Assembly: GCA_027923505.1 (NCBI GenBank)
Contig: BROI01000012.1
Span: forward strand, 558,001 to 622,000
Reading direction: 5' to 3'
Source of the DNA: Mayamaea pseudoterrestris
Taxonomy: Eukaryota; Bacillariophyta; Bacillariophyceae; Sellaphorales; Sellaphoraceae
DNA: 64,000 nucleotides
Below, in pieces: positions 37,893-47,733 of the stretch; position 1 is the first letter of the stretch, and every line of letters begins with the position of its first letter. The position numbers and the translations under genes are program-made. The notes under the pieces are model-generated. The model worked only from the letters and a program-made list of their open reading frames with translations, was not told the DNA's origin and did not search any database.

Positions 37893-38325
37893 ATGTACTT
37901 TCCCTCCACTGATACTGAAATAGTTTTAGCAAAAGATGTTTGTGTAGCCATGTTGTTGGGCTGTTTGACGCTTCAGAGATGGTCTCTTCATCATCGTCAT
38001 GGTCGAAAGAACAAATGCGCGGCCAACGTCATCCGATGAGTCACGCGCGAGCAGTTTGGCGATCGGAAGAGCCACCTTCTCGTAGTTCATGTAACCTACG
38101 GTAGTATTACCGAACGAAACTACTAATTGTGCATGCAGATTACCAAGCACAACTCGTACTGTACCAATGGATATTCACTATTTTGTCTATAGTTTGCTTT
38201 TGATAGGACGGATGTATGGCTTTCTTCATGTCGAATCGATAAAACACATATAATTCCTTTCCCCTCCAAGCTACTCGTGTGCAAAAATACCACGAGTATG
38301 GAGCAGACCTGCTTCCTAAAGAGCA
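37893..38325. other. Intergenic gap
   Basis: A 433-bp gap between two minus-strand genes. No gene, repeat or RNA recognised. Confidence 0.4.
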
Positions 38326-38946
38326 TTACATATCAAAGATATGCTGCAACTCGTAGCCCAATCGTGGCATCAACACATCCATGCCACAAATGTAATCATC
38401 GACATCATCGCCAAGGGCCGCCAAATTGCACTCGACGCGGTCCAATTCCAAGATGGAAATCTGACTAGGGACAGCCAAAGGGCGCGGTCCACTTGGCGAA
38501 GTGGCCGGTGTGGGGTCCGGCGTTACATCGCGTGCAGTGACAGCCTGTTTCGTCGTAACGACCTTGCCTAAAATGGACGACGAACGCTTGACAGAGTCGG
38601 TATCGTCGTCAATGTGCTTGTAAATCTTGGTCGGACGAAACTTGTTGCGCCTAACGTCAAGGCCTTCGCGGAGTCCTTGACTAGTCTTGGCAATGGCACG
38701 AGCGTCGCTGACTTCGATCCACTGATCCTTGCCGCTCGCACTATCACGCATCAAGAAGCGACCACCGTTGGCTTGCGTCGCCGCGACGATCCGCTGAGCG
38801 ATACTGATCTTGTCCTTCTTGCGAGCAGCCAAGTACTCGGCTTGAGCTTTCACGATCAATGCTCGATGGCGACGATTTCCCGAGAATGTGTTGGACTTGC
38901 CGCCACGTCCAAAAAGGACATCCCATTCGTTGATAGTGTCGGTCAT
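38326..38946 (-). CDS. DUF6824 domain protein
   Basis: The 206-residue product opens with INEWDVLFGRGGKSNTFSGN, RRHRALIVKAQAEYLAARKK, then KISIAQRIVAATQANGGRFL and WIEVSDARAIAKTSQGLREG. The block DVLFGRGG...H.GN..FR.LV......Y......K..IA..IV......GGRFL......W.EV.D..A..K.SQ.LRE is the DUF6824 domain, which is strongly expanded in diatoms and occurs with varied tails. It looks like a small DNA-binding or nuclear domain, but no biochemical function is established. The tail is Ser/Pro/Thr-rich then acidic (LDRVECNLAALGDDVDDYIC). It is the best taxonomic marker in the window. Confidence 0.92.
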   Translation of the reverse strand: MTDTINEWDVLFGRGGKSNTFSGNRRHRALIVKAQAEYLAARKKDKISIAQRIVAATQANGGRFLMRDSASGKDQWIEVSDARAIAKTSQGLREGLDVRRNKFRPTKIYKHIDDDTDSVKRSSSILGKVVTTKQAVTARDVTPDPTPATSPSGPRPLAVPSQISILELDRVECNLAALGDDVDDYICGMDVLMPRLGYELQHIFDM

Positions 38947-39423
38947 GCTGTCTTGTTTCTCGAGCGAAGACCGCTAGTAAAGCAACGTTGCTAATCGACT
39001 GTGGCAGTCGTAATTGTGAGCCTTTGCGCACAAGGCGACCGGTGCATGTATGGTGAGAGAAACACGACAGCAGGTGTAACGTTTAAAATCGATTGTCCGT
39101 TTCTTTCGCTCATGGTGAGACTCGAAAAGTGCTGCGATTTTTTGAATCACAGACTATTGCCCCTCGTCTTCGGGCGCATGTCAATGGCTAATTACCGTCT
39201 GTGATTGGTCGTACAAACTATCATCATGACTTTCCGGTCGTGTCAAAACTGGGCCCCAGCTAACCATCTCGTATTAGACATACAGTACCTATCGTAATAC
39301 GTATGAATGCTCGTATCGTCAAGCTGTCAACCTACTGCTGGCAGTCAAAGTAATAAAATCTTGCAACTAGATACTAATTAACTGTCGCAATGAACTCTCT
39401 AAACAATTTGCCTGGTCTCGACA
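38947..39423. other. Intergenic gap
   Basis: A 477-bp gap between two minus-strand genes. No gene or repeat recognised. Confidence 0.4.
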
Positions 39424-40665
39424 TTACATTTCGACCTTCATCTCAACCATGGATGGCGAGCGACCCATTCCGTTTGCCTGCAACTCGGGACACACTTCAA
39501 TCTCATGCTTCTCGTATGCACCCTTGTACCACTCGGCAGTCATGCGAATGCCCTCACTAAACGGAACCTTCGACGAGTAACCCAAGAGGCGTTTCGCCTT
39601 TGAAACATCCGCACAAGTGTACGGAACATCGCCTGGTTGATCCGGCATGACCTTGACCTTGGCAGCCTTACCCGTGTGTTCCTCGACGAGCTCAATAAAC
39701 TCTTTGAGCGATGTGCCACTGCCCTTGCCCAAATTGAAGACTTCGTACGGATGCGGGCGATCGAGTGAACGGACGATGCCATCAACAATGTCAGAAATGT
39801 ATGTGTAGTCGCGGCTGGATGAACCATCACCAAACTGTTGAATTTCAACGCCACGGCTAATGCGATCAATGAACTTGAAAGGTGCCATGTCAGGACGTCC
39901 GCGTGGACCGTAGACGGTAAAGAATCGAAGAGCTGAAACGTTCAAGTTGTACAAATGATGGTACGTGTACGCCAACAGCTCGCAAGCCTTTTTGGTCGCC
40001 GCATAAGGAGAGACTGGATTATCAACCACTTCATCCTCGGAGAAGTAGGTGGACTTGGATCCGCCATAGACGGAACTGCTTGAAGCAAAGACAAAGTTTT
40101 CAACGCCATGCTTGACTGACTGCTCCATCAAAAGCGTGGTTCCCTTGATGTTCGAGTGAATGTAAACAAAGGGATCCTGAATGGATGGGCGAACACCTGC
40201 CCGTGCCGCCATGTGGCACACCCACTTCGGTTGCTCCGTCTCAAAGATGCGAGAAACCAGGTCCTCGTCGCAAATGTCACCCTTGTAAATCTTAAGACGC
40301 TCGCTACCGTACTTGCTTTTTAACAAGCGAAGATTGCCTTCCTTGATGCGAACGTCGTAATAATCATTCATTTCATCAAGAATGATAACGTCATCTCCGC
40401 GAGCCAGCAAGTAATCGGCGACATGGCTTCCAATGAAGCCGGCACCGCCCGTGACCAAAACCTTTTTATGATCAACATGAGGACCGACTCGAGTTCCAGT
40501 TTCTGTCGCTTCATCGTCCTCCAAGTCTTGAAGGCAAATGCTAGTGTTGGAATGACGCATCGAAGGCGACTCTGCCTCTGAAGGTGCAGTACTTGAGGTG
40601 GTGCTGCTGCAATCGTCGGAATCGGATGGCACCAAAACTGGCATGGAGCAATAAGAGTGTTTCAT
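39424..40665 (-). CDS. UDP-glucuronate 4-epimerase (extended SDR)
   Basis: The 413-residue product has an N-terminal Ser/Asp-rich extension of about 65 residues. The extended short-chain dehydrogenase fold follows: VLVTGGAGFIGSHVADYLLA (NAD-binding Gly motif), the acidic ILDEMNDYYDVRIKEGNL, HMAARAGVRPSIQDPFVYIH, FVFASSSSVYGG with the catalytic Ser, SPYAATKKACELLAYTYHHL with the Tyr-x-x-x-Lys pair, and LRFFTVYGPRGRPDMAPFKF. The AARAGVR.SI..P and GPRGRPDMA blocks are characteristic of enzymes that interconvert UDP-glucuronate and UDP-galacturonate. The product feeds galacturonate into cell-wall or extracellular polysaccharides. No membrane anchor is evident, unlike the plant Golgi GAE enzymes, so the cytosol is the likely location. 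The N-terminal extension is possibly regulatory. Confidence 0.9.
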   Translation of the reverse strand: MKHSYCSMPVLVPSDSDDCSSTTSSTAPSEAESPSMRHSNTSICLQDLEDDEATETGTRVGPHVDHKKVLVTGGAGFIGSHVADYLLARGDDVIILDEMNDYYDVRIKEGNLRLLKSKYGSERLKIYKGDICDEDLVSRIFETEQPKWVCHMAARAGVRPSIQDPFVYIHSNIKGTTLLMEQSVKHGVENFVFASSSSVYGGSKSTYFSEDEVVDNPVSPYAATKKACELLAYTYHHLYNLNVSALRFFTVYGPRGRPDMAPFKFIDRISRGVEIQQFGDGSSSRDYTYISDIVDGIVRSLDRPHPYEVFNLGKGSGTSLKEFIELVEEHTGKAAKVKVMPDQPGDVPYTCADVSKAKRLLGYSSKVPFSEGIRMTAEWYKGAYEKHEIEVCPELQANGMGRSPSMVEMKVEM

Positions 40666-41857
40666 AATAATATTTGGCTTTTAGAAAGTGTATTCTTTTA
40701 TCCGTGTGCGTCGAGGCAAAGATTGTGACCTGCGCGGGTGCCTCCTGCGTAGTGATAAAGAGCAGACACGATTGTAAGAAGAACAGTAAAGACAAATTGG
40801 CGTCCACGATGTCATTTGCCGCCGGCTAATCAGTCCGCCATGCTTCGCAACAAGAAACCACGGGTACTCGCACACACATAATCGTACAACGCCTGGGTCT
40901 GCCCAGTCGCTTGATAATGGATGGACCAAGCTGCCGGAGATTCGACCCTCATCCAAGCGCCAGGTTCGTGAGCCCGAAGGAAGAGCCTCATCGCTTGCCT
41001 TGCTTACCTTTGACGCTCGAGATGCGGAAACCAGAATAAGGAAACGTTGTAGGATTCAAGCAAGTTCCTGATGGACAGGAACGATTAGATGCAGGAAAAG
41101 AGAGTAATTCAATCGCGAGAAGGACGAGTGATCAAGCCGGAAGCAAGGTTGTGTGTGATGTTGGAGTGAAATTCTTGGTGCGAAACGTTTTGGAATCGCG
41201 CGAGCGCCGAGGAGTTCGACCACAGCGAATGACTCATTCGTTTGCTGATGACGTTGCTTGAAGGAAGCCATTCGAAGCGGGACTCGCGATGTCACATGCG
41301 TCATTTTCCGTACGGCAGCTGTTACTATGAGTCAGTCAGAGAATAGTAATGAAGAGTAACGGTATCTATTCACGTGCCACTTAAGAAGGCTTAAGTAGAG
41401 GCCACGTGAGGGTCTGAGGGTCTGCACCGCGATGTATCGCGGTGAATTTCACCCCTGGACCCTCGAAATGCTCGGCTGGCTCAAATTGCAGTGGCCCGCT
41501 CATCGACTGCTCTTCGACTGGCTCACAATCTGCCATGAAAATGCCTTTACGCCTCATATTTCACCAATAAAAGAATGTTTTGATGATGGCTATTAGTTTA
41601 TCATATACAGTAGTACATAAAACAATGGTTGCAACAACTAGATGGTTCATTTTGCACCCCATCCTACGGCGTAAGTTTGTGTCGGTCATGGCGTTAAGTC
41701 CAAAACGTGTTCAGTACCGGGTCGAGGGTCTGCACTAGAGTAATGCAGTCACCATTATTCAATACCGGTATGAGTCGTTCGCGGAGCCACCCGTTCGCTT
41801 GGATCTTTCGAAAGACGACACAAAAATAAGTCGACAGCAGTTGTAGCAGCAGTAACC
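40666..41857. other. Long divergent intergenic region
   Basis: Nearly 1.2 kb between the start of the epimerase gene and that of the RNA-binding protein gene. No gene is recognised; minus-strand frames near 40681-40956 and 41056-41304 look incidental. It contains the strong hairpin at 41425-41444, and the 10-mer AGGGTCTGCA near both 41418 and 41722. It presumably holds two promoters. Confidence 0.4.
41425..41444. repeat. Perfect 9-bp-arm hairpin with outer stem
   Basis: CACCGCGAT, loop GT, ATCGCGGTG is a perfect inverted repeat. It is nested between GAGGGTC on its left (near 41416) and GACCCTC on its right (near 41457), which could extend the fold. An adjoining GGTGAA/TTCACC dyad overlaps its right arm. 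It lies 414 bp upstream of the RNA-binding protein ATG. Role unknown. Confidence 0.6.
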
Positions 41858-43627
41858 ATGGGAGACCGCGACCGTTCACGTAGCCCTGACCCGGGTAACC
41901 ATGCGCCAAGCGCCGGAGGAGGCGGAGGCGGTGGTGGCGACGCCGATGGCGAGGGCGTCAAGCTTTACATTGGAAATCTTGACTATGGTGAGTGTCGCCG
42001 GAATTAACAAGGATTCTTCGATCTGGCTTGCCCTCGAAAATCTGTTAAACAAGTTTCATTTACTAATTCTGATTTTTATTATGACTCCTTTTATAGCGAC
42101 GGATGAGACTCGTCTTCGCGACGAATTTAGCCAGTTTGGACCTGTCGCGGATGTCTTTCTTCCGATTGACCGCGCCACTTCGCGTCCTCGTGGGTACGAT
42201 TATTTTTTATTGCGGTTTTGCTCTACAGTACTTCTTTTATCTTGCTCAGTTAATTTAAAACAACAAATTGCAGATTCGGCTTTGTGACCATGGCGACCCG
42301 CGCGGCGGCAGACAATGCCATTTCCAAGATGGACCAGGCGCAGCTCGACGGTCGCACGATTCGCGTCAACGAGTCTCGTCCCCGCGGCGAAGGCCCTTCT
42401 GGCGGAGGAGCCGGAGGCGGCAGTGGATTTAACGCGGCTGGAAAGGAAGAAGTCAAACTTTACGTTGGAAACCTGAGCTTCGATACGCAACAGGAGCAAA
42501 TCCAAAAGTTGTTTGAGGAGTATGGAACCGTTTCGGATTGCTTCATGCCAACGGATCGCGATACGGGCAAGACACGCGGCTTTTGCTTTGTTACCATGCC
42601 ATCGGCTGCGGCCGAGACGGCTTGCACCAAGCTTAGTGGATATGAACTTGACGGCCGCCCGCTTCGCGTCAATGAGGCGCAGCCCAAGGGTGGTGAGTGA
42701 GGATACAGTTTGATACGAGACAGTTTGCGGTCAAGCTTTTTACATTGTCTTACACGCGATTTTTTAATTGGAATATAGGCGGTGGTGGCGGCGGCGGTGG
42801 CCGTGGCGGATATGGTGATGGAGGCGGTGGTGGCTACGGAGGCGGCGGCTATGGCGGTGGAGGTAAGTTGCAGCCGATGGATCTGAGCTGGTAAAAATTT
42901 GACGAATAGTTCGCTCAATGTTGTTTATCTGCTTGTTTTGTTATGTTAGGCTACGATGCAGGCTATGGAGGTGGCGGCGGTGGTAAGTAGAATCACTCGG
43001 GTTCATCTCATTTAATGCTCGAGTTCCATTAATGTAAACTTATATTGTTGATCCTTTTTTTAAACAGGCTACGGGGGTGGCGGCGGCCGAGACTATGGAG
43101 GCGGCGGTGGTGGATACGGAGGCGGCGGCGGGTATGACGATCGTCGTGGCGGCGGTGGTGGAGGATACTCTGGCGGCCGAGGTGGAGGAGGAGGCGGTTA
43201 TGATGACCGCGGATACGGAGACAGCCGCGGCGGAGGCGGTGGTGGATATTCTGGTGGCGGCGGCGGCGGTATGTATGAAATATGGTTATTAAAATTGTGA
43301 TGCTTGCTTTATCTTATCTCTCGATTGATCGTATGTTTGCATCTCATCGCAGGATATTCTGGAGGTGCGGGCAGGCGCTAGATGTGATGGATACGTATTG
43401 GACTTCGGTGGACTCAGGAGTTTACTCTTTAAATCCCCAGGTTATGATGATCGCGGAGGGTATGGCGGCGGACGCGGAGGTGAGTTAATGGCCGCATTGA
43501 ATGACGATGTTGGTGAATAGTATGTGAACGCGGCTTGTTTTGGGTTTTTTCGTCACCGGCACTAACATATCATTGGCTGTTTACTGGATTTTGGCGCGGA
43601 GGCGGTGGATATGGTGGTAGATACTAG
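41858..43627 (+). CDS. Two-RRM glycine-rich RNA-binding protein, nine exons
   Basis: Exons read as 41858-41987, 42097-42193, 42274-42692, 42779-42862, 42950-42982, 43068-43268, 43353-43364, 43441-43479 and 43602-43627, giving 346 residues ending GGGYGGRY. After an SR-containing head ([12 protein letters not shown]) come RRM1 ([18 protein letters not shown]) and RRM2 ([18 protein letters not shown]), then a tail of GGY, GGR and GGG repeats such as [13 protein letters not shown]. The layout is that of hnRNP-A/nucleolin-like or glycine-rich proteins that bind pre-mRNA and form condensates. All five junctions in the tail, and the junction before it, split a glycine codon after its first base, so each tail exon can be skipped without changing frame. 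The seventh exon is only 12 bases. If it is read through, a short alternative end (GAGRR, stop at 43379) results. Confidence 0.85.
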
Positions 43628-44459
43628 GACGCTTAGATACATGCAGAATGATTGCGTCGAATTACTATTGGCGGCGACCTGAATGGCGCGGAAGTTCTGC
43701 ATCTAAATGTTTCTTGATATGTCTTTATGGTTTCCCACTGCTAGCTTATGATTCGTTGGGCGCTTTGGTGCTGATCTCCTGCTTCGGCGTTGGATGGTTC
43801 CATTGCGTCGGATACTGTATTTGCGTCCTTTGTGGTTTGTCGCTCTTTCGATTGCCCCAATGCTTGCTGCCAAGTAGCACTTGGTCATGTGTTGTTAAGG
43901 TCATTGGGGTTCAGTTGCTGTTGTCGGCGCCTTTGGCTGCAACTTTGTAGCGTTTCGAAATCGGCTGCCATGCTTCGTTGTGTGTTACTATTCCATTCTC
44001 CAGCAATTCATTTCCTTTTGTTGCTGCGTCGGAGCAACTTTCTATAGTTTCTGCATACACGACGCCAGAGTGGCCGCTGTCTTGAACGACCATGATCTTG
44101 CCTGATTTTGTCGTTGCTGAATGTTCACGGCTCCGTTTTGATTCAAAATGACTATTGAACTGACGCCACGATCATTTGTTTTATTCGGCGCAATTGCCAT
44201 GGTTTGGCTTCGCCATTTGTTAATTCCTTTGGCATGCCTCTAGGATCCTTTGGTGATATGTGGTAAGCAATCGATAGATGGCTTATGGCGAATCAACCAA
44301 TTGAAGTGCTGTGTAAGGCTCGCTTGCCGCGGAGAATCGTGACACCACAGTTGATAGAGATCAGGCACTAATCACACAAGTAACTACATCGTTAGCATAA
44401 TTTTGGTCATCTCCCTGACACATAATGAGCGCAATAGAAATTTTATCAATAACACGGTT
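43628..44459. other. Convergent intergenic region
   Basis: About 830 bp between convergent genes, T-rich on the plus strand, with no recognisable gene. It probably includes a long 3'UTR of the RNA-binding protein gene. Frames at 43648-43950 and 43790-44047 are Cys/Leu/Ser-rich and look incidental. Confidence 0.4.
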
Positions 44460-46427
44460 TTAAATTACCTGAGCAACTGGCATGCTCAGTGCCTCGGCAT
44501 CACCAATGGGTGAAGCATCAGCATCGTTCACGGGCTCTACTCGTCGCATATTCCACTTCAAGAGCTTGTTCAAGGCCGAAGTGTAAGCGCGCGCCGACGA
44601 TGTAATGATGTCGGTATCAGAACCAGTTCCCGAGAATTTGCGATTCTTGGGACCAAGCTGTGAGTGCAGCGCAGCAGAGTCATTCGGACCGCCTTGTCGA
44701 GGCATAATCGATACCCTTGTCGTTGCCAAAGCTTCAATGCCTTCATTCACAGAGTTTAAAGAGTAAGTTTCAAGGGTAACTGATACACCTGTGATCATGT
44801 CAATTGCCTTGTAAACTGCATCAACAGGACCGGTTCCTGTGGTAGCAACGAATCGCTCAACATTATCGGGTCCGCGCATCTTGACTGTCGCCGTCGGAAT
44901 GCCGGACAGACCTGTCGCCACTTGAAGGCCCGTCACTTCCCATAGCATGTTGGATAAGCCAGCTTGGTCAGAAACTAGTGCCTCCAAGTCTTCATCTTCC
45001 AAGCCTCCCTTTTTCTTTTCGGCAACTTGCTTGAACCGAACAAAGACAGCATTCAGCTTCTCCTCGTCCAAATCGTAACCCAATTCTCTCAAGCGCGTAC
45101 CGACGGCGTTGCGCCCCGAGTGCTTGCCCAGCACAATGCCTGCTCCGCTTTGTTGATCACCTCGCATTAAACCAATACTTTCGGGCGTCATGATTTCGTA
45201 TGTACTCTTGTTCTTGATCATGCCGTCTTGATGAATACCCGACTCATGCTGAAACGCATTCGCTCCAACGATAGCCTTGTGTGGCTGACACGCCATGCCA
45301 GTATATTCCGAAACCATTTTCGACGTTGGCGTAATGTGCACTGGGTTTATCGCAGTGTGAAGCTTGCCCGACCCCGGACCACCATCAAACTGCGAGTTTC
45401 CCTTCAACGCCAAGGCCATGACAATTTCCTCCAACGATGCATTCCCCGCGCGCTCGCCAATACCATTAATGGTACATTCAAGCTGCCTCGCTCCATTCTT
45501 GGCGCCAGCCAGCGAATTGGCCGTGGCCAAGCCCAAATCGTTTTGGCAGTGCGTGCTGAAAACGACGCGATCGGCGCCCTTTACATTGGCGAGTAGCTGC
45601 TGAATCAAATTTCCAAACTCCCATGGCATGTTCCACCCCGTCGTATCTGGAATGTTTAGAGTGGTGGCGCCGGCTTCAATGACGGCAGATAGAATGCGAT
45701 ACAAAAATTCCGGATCCGATCGTCCAGCATCTTCCGGGCTAAACTCAATGTCATCGCAGCCCAAGCTCTTTGCGTATCTAACAGCTTCGACGGCAATCTC
45801 CACAACTTGATCTGGTGTCTTGTTAAGTTTGGTCTCCATGTGGATCTTGCTCGTGGCAATAAAGGTATGCACGCGCGGTAGCTTGGCGCCCTTGACCGCG
45901 TCCCACGCGCGGGCAATGTCCTTTTGGTTGGCCCGGCTGAGTCCACAAATGACTGGAACATACCCATCCTCAAACACTTCATTTCCGACGGTATCCGCGA
46001 TCTGTTTAACTGCGTTAAAGTCGTCTGGGCTGGCGATGGGAAAGCCAGCTTCAATAATGTCGACTCCCAACTTGGCAAGCATGCGAGCAATCTCAAGCTT
46101 TTCAGATGAAGTCAGTGTAGCGCCAGGCGATTGTTCGCCATCACGGAGACTCGTATCAAAGATGCGAACATAGTCTGGGTCTTCAATGTAGCCTGGAATG
46201 TATGGCGGACGAGTCTTTCGTTGGTAGAGGGCAACAATTTCTGGACTCTCCATCATGGATGACATGGAAATCTTGGTGTTTGACAAATGCCGCTGTCTTG
46301 ATACTGCTGTTATAGGGCTGTCATGAGCTCTTCTTTGCAGCAAGGAAATGGCTGGCGTAAAGGCAGATGCATAATTCGTTGCGGACCATGATGCTGCGAG
46401 AAAGGCGACTGGCAGAATGAATCTCAT
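44460..46427 (-). CDS. leuA: 2-isopropylmalate synthase, plastid
   Basis: Starting at the Met at 46427 gives 655 residues and a good bipartite presequence: [19 protein letters not shown] then ASAFTPAIS, with cleavage before Phe23. The open frame runs 73 codons further 5', but that part is basic and lacks the signal. The TIM-barrel catalytic domain has [20 protein letters not shown] (metal-binding Asp and catalytic Arg), [65 protein letters not shown] (metal His) and [20 protein letters not shown]. The communicating part carries [10 protein letters not shown] and [12 protein letters not shown]. The C-terminal LeuA regulatory domain ([23 protein letters not shown]) gives leucine feedback. It makes 2-isopropylmalate from acetyl-CoA and 2-oxoisovalerate, the first step of leucine synthesis. 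It is divergent from the next gene across 300 bp. Confidence 0.97.
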   Translation of the reverse strand: MRFILPVAFLAASWSATNYASAFTPAISLLQRRAHDSPITAVSRQRHLSNTKISMSSMMESPEIVALYQRKTRPPYIPGYIEDPDYVRIFDTSLRDGEQSPGATLTSSEKLEIARMLAKLGVDIIEAGFPIASPDDFNAVKQIADTVGNEVFEDGYVPVICGLSRANQKDIARAWDAVKGAKLPRVHTFIATSKIHMETKLNKTPDQVVEIAVEAVRYAKSLGCDDIEFSPEDAGRSDPEFLYRILSAVIEAGATTLNIPDTTGWNMPWEFGNLIQQLLANVKGADRVVFSTHCQNDLGLATANSLAGAKNGARQLECTINGIGERAGNASLEEIVMALALKGNSQFDGGPGSGKLHTAINPVHITPTSKMVSEYTGMACQPHKAIVGANAFQHESGIHQDGMIKNKSTYEIMTPESIGLMRGDQQSGAGIVLGKHSGRNAVGTRLRELGYDLDEEKLNAVFVRFKQVAEKKKGGLEDEDLEALVSDQAGLSNMLWEVTGLQVATGLSGIPTATVKMRGPDNVERFVATTGTGPVDAVYKAIDMITGVSVTLETYSLNSVNEGIEALATTRVSIMPRQGGPNDSAALHSQLGPKNRKFSGTGSDTDIITSSARAYTSALNKLLKWNMRRVEPVNDADASPIGDAEALSMPVAQVI

Positions 46428-46727
46428 AATGTAATTGACAAAGATCGCTTTTGTTCTTCTACGGGCGACGATGGAGCAGTTGAACGCAAGTTGTAGAGTC
46501 TCGGATGACGATGCGATGCAAGGAGACAACGAGACTACGTCGACGATTAGGATGGTTGTGTTGCTGTTGCTTCTTGTTGATCCGAGGCTCATCCTTGCGC
46601 ACGTTTCATCTCGCTCCGTCGCGGGTGAGGTTCGTGGCTCTGACATTTGTCGTATCGTTACATGATTTTCAGCCTCATATCCTGATCGATTTCGACGTCA
46701 AGGTGCGCCATTTCCTGAAGCTTGACC

Positions 46728-47522
46728 ATGAGGATTCCAGGCCGCTTCTTAGCTGCATTCATCTTGTTTCCGATTGATCATGCACATGGATTCTCAATAA
46801 CATCGACAGCGATGAGGAAATATCGACAATGTCCTCGTCAGCTATCGCCGAGGAACAAGCGCACTGCCCAGCTGTCAACGAGGTTGCAACCGACGCCATC
46901 ATGGCCATCATCAACAACTCTAAATCTTCTTCTCGACGTCCCCGATGGATTCTTTACCATTACCTTTCCAATGCTTGGAATCATATTGAGTTTCTCCAAG
47001 AGCTTTGCTCGAGTCCGAATGGAGGAGAATGCATGGGAGCAGCGCTTGGCGGAGGGTCGAAGGGAGCGACTTGAACGAGATCCAACATTGACTGAGATTG
47101 ACCTTCGACGACAAGAGGCCGACTTGGAATGGAGTGCATATGGAAAACCAAGAATGCAGGAGAAACAAGCAAACAAGGAACGACAAGAGCAGCGACAAGA
47201 TTATTACAGTACCAGGAGTAGGCGCGTCAAGGTCAAGGAGCGAAACATTGAATTGGACGACATTGATGACGACGAAAGGCGGAGGGATCATCGCATGACG
47301 GATTTAGAGATTGAAGCGTTCGAAATGGAGTATGGCGTCGAATATGATCCATACTATGATGATCCGTATAGTATGGACGAGCTGCCGGAAGGGTCCTTTA
47401 CGATCGACAAACGGTACGGTGATCGCGTTTACGACAATGGCGAAATCTTTTACCGCGACGCAAAATCTGGCTTGTACTACAGACAAGGAGCCAAGCCGCG
47501 GGGATCTGCTTTTCGACTCTAG
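46728..47522 (+). CDS. Plastid-targeted protein with one membrane helix and acidic/basic tail
   Basis: The ATG at 46728 gives 264 residues and a signal peptide (MRIPGRFLAAFILFPIDHAH) followed by GFSITSTAMRKYRQCPRQLS. The Phe after Gly and the basic transit-like stretch fit plastid import. A hydrophobic segment near residues 68-90 (DVPDGFFTITFPMLGIILSF) may span the membrane. The rest is highly charged: SFARVRMEENAWEQRLAEGR, DPTLTEIDLRRQEADLEWSA, QANKERQEQRQDYYSTRSRR and an acidic Tyr/Asp-rich end (YGVEYDPYYDDPYSMDELPE). A helix facing the stroma with a coiled-coil-like tail is the best reading. The family is not recognised. It is divergent from leuA, another plastid protein gene. Confidence 0.65.
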   Translation: MRIPGRFLAAFILFPIDHAHGFSITSTAMRKYRQCPRQLSPRNKRTAQLSTRLQPTPSWPSSTTLNLLLDVPDGFFTITFPMLGIILSFSKSFARVRMEENAWEQRLAEGRRERLERDPTLTEIDLRRQEADLEWSAYGKPRMQEKQANKERQEQRQDYYSTRSRRVKVKERNIELDDIDDDERRRDHRMTDLEIEAFEMEYGVEYDPYYDDPYSMDELPEGSFTIDKRYGDRVYDNGEIFYRDAKSGLYYRQGAKPRGSAFRL

Positions 47523-47733
47523 AAAGTAGTGGTGTGATGTGCGTCTCTGTAATAAAGACATATGGGGTGTCTTGGCATACCAAAGGCGGATCAGTACGAG
47601 TAAGCATGAAAAGGCGCAAGTAAAAGAACTAACCTAGATACATGGCGATACATTAATGACCAGATGTTACTATCATTTCGGTGTGTAACTGCTTGTCGGC
47701 AACTTTTTACAAAAACAGACGACATCTGGTCGT

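Noticed and set aside
46428-46646. Upstream extension of the leuA frame
   Set aside because: It adds a charged, Ser-rich stretch ahead of a clean signal peptide and plastid motif, which must be N-terminal to work.
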